From Alphaproteobacteria bacterium (GTDB lineage: Bacteria > Pseudomonadota > Alphaproteobacteria > JACZXZ01): a stretch of DNA of 55,252 nt. Below the pieces are notes generated by a model. The model was not told the DNA's origin. It saw only the letters and a list, made by a program, of their open reading frames with translations, and searched no databases. A program made the position numbers and the translations under genes. Positions 50,578 through 55,252 of the stretch are shown here, piece by piece. The stretch covers positions 1 to 55,252 of the forward strand of contig DASPOR010000013.1 of the NCBI GenBank assembly GCA_035625915.1, given 5' to 3'. Numbering within the stretch: position 1 is the stretch's first letter; each line of letters starts with the position of its first letter.

Positions 50578-52821
50578 ATGGATTCATTCCACGAACGGAT
50601 GCTCGCGCGCCGCGATCTCCTCAAGGCGGGTGGTGCTCTCGTCGTCTCAGTCGGCCTTGCCGGCTCGCCCCTGAAGCGGGCCTTCACGCAAACCGTTGCC
50701 GGTGCCGAGATAGATATCGGCAAGCCTTTGGCGCCCGATGAGGTCGACAGCTTTCTCGCGATCGATGGTAATGGCGGCGTTACGATCTTCACCGGCAAGG
50801 TCGATCTCGGCACGGGATTGCGGGTGGCGGTGCGTCAGATGGTCGCGGAAGAGCTCGACATTCCGATGGCGCGCATCGCACTTGTCGAAGGGGATACGGC
50901 TCTCACGCCGGATCAGGGCCCGACCGCCGGGAGTACCGGCATCACGCGGGGTGCGGTTCCAATCCGCCAAGCGGCGGCAACAGCGCGTCAGGCGCTCCTC
51001 CGGCTCGCCGCGGAAACACTGGGGCGCTCGGTGAGCGATCTTGTCATCGAAGACGGCGAGGTACGTACACGCGACGCAGGCGCCAAGGTCGATTTCGGCA
51101 AGCTCGTTGGCGGCAAGCGGCTCTCGCTCAAGGTCGACCCCAAGGCCCCGCTCAAGGATCCGGCCGGCTACAAGGTCGTCGGCAAACCGGTGCCGCGTCC
51201 TGACATGCCGGCGAAGTGCACCGGAACGCACATCTATGTTCACGATTTTCGGCTTCCCGGGATGCTTCATGGCCGGGCCATTCGTCCGCCGGCGATCGGC
51301 GCCAAGCTTCTCGCCATAGAGGAGTCGTCGATTGAGACGATCCCTGGCGTACGCGTCGTTCGAATCCAGGACTTTCTGGGCGTTGTCGCCGAAGACGAGT
51401 GGGCGGCGATCCGTGCCTCCCGTGCTTTGAAGGCGACCTGGAGCGAATGGCGAGGCCTGCCCGGAAATGGGGATCTCGCGCGGGTCGTGCGCGAGTCGCC
51501 CGTTGAGGAAGACGAAGTGGTTGCGGAGCACGGATCCGCGAATGCGACAGTGCCCGGCGCCGCGAGGCGCTTCAATGCTACGTATTTTTGGCCGACGCAG
51601 ACTCACGGGTCGATCGGGCCGTCCTGTGCTGTCGCCGATGTCCGCGCGGATGGCGTCACCGTGTGGACAGCGTCGCAAGCCACGCACAAATACCGCACCG
51701 CCTTCGCCAAGATGCTCGACATGCCCGAGGAGAAGGTCAGGCTCATTTATCTGGACGGCGCGGGCTGTTACGGCATGAACGGCCATGACGACGCGGCGGC
51801 GGACGCGATCCTGCTGTCCAAATCCGTGGGGCGGCCGGTGCGCGTGCAGTGGATGCGCGAGGACGAGCATGGCTGGGACCCCAAGGGACCGCCGCAGCTT
51901 CTCGACCTCAGCACCGCACTCAGCGCCGACGGCGACATTGTCGAGTGGCAGACCGAGATGTGGCTGCCCGCCGCGACCAAGGGCTTGCCGAATATTCCGC
52001 TCATTGCCCCCGAGGCGGCGGGCCTTCGGCAACCGCTTGGACGCGCCGCGGGGCTGCTTTCCCAAAATGGCGACCCACCTTACGCGGCGTCGAGCGTTCG
52101 GGTGGTCGCTCACTGGCTCAAGGACACACCCCTTCGCCCTTCCAACATTCGAGCGCCTGGCAAGGTCGCCAACACCTTCGCGGTCGAAGGCTTCACCGAT
52201 GAACTTGCGGCGGCAGCCAAGGCTGACCCGCTCGAATTTCGCCTGCGCAGGCTGAGCGAGCCGCGCGGGATCGAGGTCTTGAAGCGCGTTGCGGAGATGT
52301 TCGCGTGGAAAGCGCGTCCCTCACCCAATCCCAATGCAATGCAGGGCGGCGTTGCAGTCGGGCGCGGCATCGCCTACATCCATTACAAGCACGCCGAAAA
52401 TTTCGTCGCGATGGCCATGGAGGTCGACGTCGATCGCGCGTCGGGTGAGGTGCGTGTTCAGCGCGTTGCGTGCGCCCACGATTGCGGCCTCGTCATCAAC
52501 CCGGATGCCGTCAGGAACCAGGTCGAGGGCGCCATCGTGCAGACATTGAGCCGCACCCTGCACGAAGAGGTCACCTTCGACGATGCCCGGGTGACGAGTG
52601 TTGATTGGTCGAGCTATCCGATCCTCACCATGCCAGAGGTGCCGCAAATCGACCTACAGCTGATCGACCGCCCAAATCTACCCCCGATGGGAGCCGGCGA
52701 GGCGGCGGCGACGCCGGTGCCGGCGGCACTCGCGAACGCGATCTTCGATGCGACCGGCGCGCGCTTGAGAACAGCACCCTTCACGGCCGAACGCGTCAAG
52801 GCGGCAATCGTCGGACATTGA
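50578..52821 (+). CDS. molybdopterin-binding subunit of xanthine dehydrogenase family (IorB-like)
   Basis: This is a 747-residue protein with a Tat-type signal (ARRDLLKAGGALVVSVGLAG), so the complex is exported fully folded. The repeated Mo-pterin binding segments TGKVDLGTGLRVAVRQMVAEEL, GTHIYVHDFRLPGMLHGR, THGSIGPSCAVADV and NIRAPG are family-typical, and GAGEAAATPVPAAL near the C-terminus has the active-site Glu. AGGAG lies eight bases before the ATG. The substrate is probably an N-heterocycle or aldehyde, not readable here. No maturation factor (XdhC-like) is beside it. Confidence 0.92.
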   Translation: MDSFHERMLARRDLLKAGGALVVSVGLAGSPLKRAFTQTVAGAEIDIGKPLAPDEVDSFLAIDGNGGVTIFTGKVDLGTGLRVAVRQMVAEELDIPMARIALVEGDTALTPDQGPTAGSTGITRGAVPIRQAAATARQALLRLAAETLGRSVSDLVIEDGEVRTRDAGAKVDFGKLVGGKRLSLKVDPKAPLKDPAGYKVVGKPVPRPDMPAKCTGTHIYVHDFRLPGMLHGRAIRPPAIGAKLLAIEESSIETIPGVRVVRIQDFLGVVAEDEWAAIRASRALKATWSEWRGLPGNGDLARVVRESPVEEDEVVAEHGSANATVPGAARRFNATYFWPTQTHGSIGPSCAVADVRADGVTVWTASQATHKYRTAFAKMLDMPEEKVRLIYLDGAGCYGMNGHDDAAADAILLSKSVGRPVRVQWMREDEHGWDPKGPPQLLDLSTALSADGDIVEWQTEMWLPAATKGLPNIPLIAPEAAGLRQPLGRAAGLLSQNGDPPYAASSVRVVAHWLKDTPLRPSNIRAPGKVANTFAVEGFTDELAAAAKADPLEFRLRRLSEPRGIEVLKRVAEMFAWKARPSPNPNAMQGGVAVGRGIAYIHYKHAENFVAMAMEVDVDRASGEVRVQRVACAHDCGLVINPDAVRNQVEGAIVQTLSRTLHEEVTFDDARVTSVDWSSYPILTMPEVPQIDLQLIDRPNLPPMGAGEAAATPVPAALANAIFDATGARLRTAPFTAERVKAAIVGH

Positions 52822-52829
52822 GGCTTCAT

Positions 52830-53336
52830 TTGATATCGCTTGCAAGGCTCCACCAAGACGAACGCGCACCATCGATTGACGCGCGCCGGAAATCGGATTT
52901 CACAGCAATCAAATTGGCGCTTCTCGCGATCAGCTTCATCCTGTCCGCGACGGCGGCCGGCCGAAGTGCGGAGCAGGCGAGTGCCGCGGATGTCGAGCGG
53001 ATGACGAGGCTCGCGGCCGCGGACGAGATAGCGTCTTACAACCAGCTCGGCGTGCTCGAATATTGCAAATCTCTCGGCCATATCGACGACCACGCCATCG
53101 AGAACCAGAACCGGCTGATCGCGTTTTCCTATGGTCAGGACAGCAAAGTGGCGGCGGACGACAAGGCATTGGCCGAGCGCGTCGGTCGCTCGGGAATCGC
53201 CATCGTCGGTGAAGCGCCGAGCTATGGGGCCGAGTCCCTCGCCGATATCGCCGCGAAGGATCGCGGAACCGTTGCCGCGGTCTGCCAGAGCATGGCGAAG
53301 ACCGTCGATCAGAGTGCCGCGTTCATTTTCAGATAG
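52830..53336 (+). CDS. secreted hypothetical protein following the molybdenum enzyme genes
   Basis: A 168-codon frame begins at a TTG (52830-52832) with GAGG seven bases upstream; no ATG exists before the hydrophobic segment TAIKLALLAISFILSATAAG. The mature part (ADVERMTRLAAADEIASYNQLGVLEYCKSLG and KDRGTVAAVCQSMAK) is helical with two cysteines. It lies eight bases after the IorB-like gene, so it is probably co-expressed and may be exported to the periplasm with the complex. I do not recognise its family securely. Confidence 0.65.
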   Translation: MISLARLHQDERAPSIDARRKSDFTAIKLALLAISFILSATAAGRSAEQASAADVERMTRLAAADEIASYNQLGVLEYCKSLGHIDDHAIENQNRLIAFSYGQDSKVAADDKALAERVGRSGIAIVGEAPSYGAESLADIAAKDRGTVAAVCQSMAKTVDQSAAFIFR

Positions 53337-53366
53337 GCGCCTCGCGCGCCGTAGGGGGTTTCGTCC

Positions 53367-54020
53367 CTAATCGCGCCACGCGGGCGGCAGCGGGTCCGCA
53401 GGTGCCAGCGTTACCTGCCCTTTTGGGCAGGCGATGCGCGCCGAGATCGAAATGCGCCCGCTGGCATTGAGCTCGGCGTCAATCTCGAATGCATCGAATA
53501 TCCGCAAAACCTCCTCGGTCCTCGGGTGGGAGATCGAGAGGCCGTTCAAGTCGCACGCAGCGTCGTTGCCCATCGACGGGTGGTGGCTGTCAAGCCAATC
53601 GATGAAGAAAGGAATCACGGGTCCGAGCCCGTGGCGCGAGAGGCGCAGGACGTTCCAGCGCAAAACTTCGCCCCCGACCGTCTTGCGCGACATCGTAAGA
53701 ACACCGCTCGTCCGGATGCCGAGCAGGCGCGCCTTGGGTAGCAGGCGATCGAGGTCGCGCACGCCGACCGCCCAGGTGACGAGGCCGGGTCGTTCGAGCT
53801 GTCCCATCCACGTCGCCGGGGTGTCCAGCGCATTTTGTCGCGGGTCGGGTGCAATGATTTCGAGATAGCACTGCCCACCGAGCGAGACGAGAGCGTTGCG
53901 CGTCCCGCCGCCAGGATGAACGCCACCTTGCAGCGGAACGACGCCGAGCATGTGTTCGATCGCCGCCATGCCGTCGTCCAGATCGGCGGCTGCCCAAACA
54001 AGATGGTCGATCGGGTTCAT
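53367..54020 (-). CDS. VOC/glyoxalase-like domain protein
   Basis: This 217-residue protein opens with MNPIDHLVWAAADLDDGMAAIEHMLG, the glyoxalase-like (PF13468-type) start, then GGGTRNALVSLGGQCYLEIIAPDP. Metal ligands of the VOC fold could be His6 and Glu residues in the strand YLEIIAPD. The ATG at 54018-54020 is chosen over a longer frame to 54086. It converges on the 168-codon secreted protein gene. Function beyond the fold is not known. Confidence 0.85.
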   Translation of the reverse strand: MNPIDHLVWAAADLDDGMAAIEHMLGVVPLQGGVHPGGGTRNALVSLGGQCYLEIIAPDPRQNALDTPATWMGQLERPGLVTWAVGVRDLDRLLPKARLLGIRTSGVLTMSRKTVGGEVLRWNVLRLSRHGLGPVIPFFIDWLDSHHPSMGNDAACDLNGLSISHPRTEEVLRIFDAFEIDAELNASGRISISARIACPKGQVTLAPADPLPPAWRD

Positions 54021-54192
54021 TTCGATCAGCCTCGGCCTTAGCGCCACACCACCAACAACGACGTTATCGTAACGCTCGATTCGCACGAATGCGAACGGGG
54101 AGGATCGGCGGTCGCCTCACCGAACGCCCCGCGAAAAATTGAAATCATCAGATAAGGTGCCTGCGCGCCCCTCATCGGCTGCCTTATCGATC

Positions 54193-54933
54193 TCAACCGG
54201 ATGCCGGCTCTGCTTGCCGCGAGTTCATGGCGAGCTGGTCCGAATAACGTCCGCGGAGTTCGATGGGGCCCACATGAGAGACGTACTCCGTGACGAGGCA
54301 CGGGATGGGCTTTCCGTTCGTCTTGAGCCATCGTGCGCAGAAGGAACGGTCTTCGCCGATCTGGCGACCGCCTTCGAAGATGTAGTCGAAGAAGCCGTAA
54401 TAATTCGGCGGAAACTCGCCAGCCAGGTACTTCGGGGCGGCATTGCTTTGGACGATCGTCTCGAGTGCGCGCCGAGCGATAAGGAACAGCGCGGCGCCGA
54501 CACTGCGTGCGTTCAAGAATCCGTTCTCGATCACGATCCTATTGTCCGTAATGACGGGATCGATGTTGTACTTGAACAGCTCGCTGAGCATCGCGCCGAC
54601 CGTCTTGTCGGCGACGGCTTTCCGCTGGAATGGCATTTCGCGATAGGGGCAACCGCAGCCGACGACGGGCTCGTCCCTGGCGAGCATCGCGGATACGACG
54701 GAGGGATGGAAACCGATATCCGTGTCGAGGAACAGGAGATGGGAGCAGGATCGGTCCGACAGGAAATCGGCGCAGATAAGATTGCGCGCAACGTGGACAA
54801 GTGTGCGGGCCTTCAAATTGAGGGTGTATTCGATGCCTTTCGCACGCAGGCTTTCGACGAGGGCGAGCACCGACGTCATGTATTCCTTGCGCACGCTGCC
54901 GTCGTAGGACGGCGACCCAATCATGATTTTCAT
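54193..54933 (-). CDS. glycosyltransferase-like protein (GT-A fold, DxD motif)
   Basis: This 246-residue protein begins KIMIGSPSYDGSVRKEYM and carries LLFLDTDIGFHPSVV, a DxD-type metal site, and PVVGCGCPYREMP. It resembles small GT-A proteins found in phage-like and polysaccharide genes, with no membrane anchor. GAGGCCGAGGG precedes the ATG. It is the first gene after the 5S rRNA on the same strand. The acceptor is unknown. Confidence 0.75.
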   Translation of the reverse strand: MKIMIGSPSYDGSVRKEYMTSVLALVESLRAKGIEYTLNLKARTLVHVARNLICADFLSDRSCSHLLFLDTDIGFHPSVVSAMLARDEPVVGCGCPYREMPFQRKAVADKTVGAMLSELFKYNIDPVITDNRIVIENGFLNARSVGAALFLIARRALETIVQSNAAPKYLAGEFPPNYYGFFDYIFEGGRQIGEDRSFCARWLKTNGKPIPCLVTEYVSHVGPIELRGRYSDQLAMNSRQAEPASG

Positions 54934-55136
54934 CCCTCGGCCTCATGCAAGCACGCCGCGAAATATGCAGCGTGCGCTTGGCCGCGAGGATAGGAGATTT
55001 TGACGCGCGCGAAAATGACGCGCTTGTCGTGCCGGCTATTCGGCGGTGAACGAGAAGATGACGGGAGGAAATATGCAGCTGACATAGAAGGACGTGACGG
55101 GATTTGTGTTTGGGTAAAGAGGTATGCGTTTGGAGG
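54934..55136. other. 203-base region between the glycosyltransferase gene and 5S rRNA
   Basis: It contains a hairpin (54951-54959 with 54967-54975, nine pairs with one G-U) close to the glycosyltransferase start, and the 12-base GAAATATGCAGC twice (54960-54971 and 55068-55079). No T-rich rRNA terminator was found. Confidence 0.45.
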
Positions 55137-55252
55137 GCCTGGCGGCGACCTACTCTCCCGCGTCTTGAGACGGAGTACCATCGGCGCAGAGGGTTTTCAC
55201 GGCCGAGTTCGGAATGGGATCGGGTGTTCACCCCTCGCTATGGCCACCAGGC
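55137..55252 (-). rRNA. rrf: 5S ribosomal RNA
   Basis: The reverse complement begins GCCTGGTGGCCATAGCGAGG, continues GGGTGAACACCCGATCCC and ATTCCGAACTCGGCCGTGAA, and ends with GCCGCCAGGC, which pairs with the 5' end to form helix 1. The 116 bases match a complete 5S molecule, so the right edge is at or within a base or two of its 5' end. The 23S gene should lie immediately beyond the window, since transcription runs leftward. Confidence 0.95.

Noticed and set aside
1-55252. CRISPR array, tRNA, phage or insertion sequence
   Set aside because: No regularly spaced repeats, cloverleaf sequence, integrase, transposase or terminal repeats with target duplication were seen.

Overview
The window looks like a GC-rich alphaproteobacterial chromosome, perhaps Rhodospirillales-like. 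The lineage is inferred from hopanoid side-chain genes (hpnI, hpnJ, hpnL), a DUF2852 protein, HspQ, an intracellular PHB depolymerase, a CGTCATG...CATGACG dispersed palindrome of a type common in Alphaproteobacteria, and the 5S rRNA sequence at the right edge. No phage, insertion sequence, CRISPR array or tRNA was seen. Most genes form short metabolic operons, each close to a transporter and often a regulator.

Left part (1-12.5 kb): the end of a PqiC-like lipoprotein gene, a small Pro/Val-rich secreted protein, and a class V aminotransferase. Next comes a leftward operon dgcN-dgcA-MaoC-type hydratase, divergent from a gamma-glutamyltransferase gene abutted by a MATE exporter. DgcN and DgcA are the known D-glutamate N-acetyltransferase and N-acetyl-D-glutamate racemase pair, so this block reads as D-Glu or gamma-glutamyl compound use. 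It is followed by hpnI-hpnJ-hpnL for hopanoid head groups, in which hpnK is absent from its expected place.

Middle (12.5-31 kb): a leftward pstSCAB phosphate importer without phoU, with a Pho-box-like region upstream, and hspQ. Then comes a 2-hydroxyacid/glyoxylate block: CaiB-type CoA transferase, MFS importer, serine/alanine-glyoxylate aminotransferase, and a divergent giant FAD/Fe-S dehydrogenase with a GntR regulator. The divergent promoter carries a strong palindrome. A TetR regulator, a DUF2852 gene with a 10+10 bp operator palindrome, a Rieske oxygenase, a glutathione S-transferase, an EamA exporter, a 44-codon small ORF and phaZ follow.

Right part (31-55 kb): a seven-gene leftward cluster encodes a cupin, a cysteine hydrolase and a complete Dpp/Opp-type ABC importer. 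Then come envelope genes (YcbB-type L,D-transpeptidase, MlaC/HpnM-like protein, Tat-exported YcbK/MepK-like M15 peptidase), a SELENBP1-like methanethiol oxidase with a membrane partner, and a 736-residue tandem alpha/beta-hydrolase in which both nucleophile positions have lost serine. A GntR-SDR pair, a stand-alone 10-formyl-THF hydrolase-like protein, an IorAB-type molybdenum oxidoreductase, a VOC protein and a glycosyltransferase lead to a 5S rRNA gene on the minus strand, the end of an rRNA operon that lies mostly beyond the window.

Functions are read from motifs and remembered families; no database search was possible. Start codons were moved from the longest reading frame wherever a ribosome binding site or overlap argued for it.
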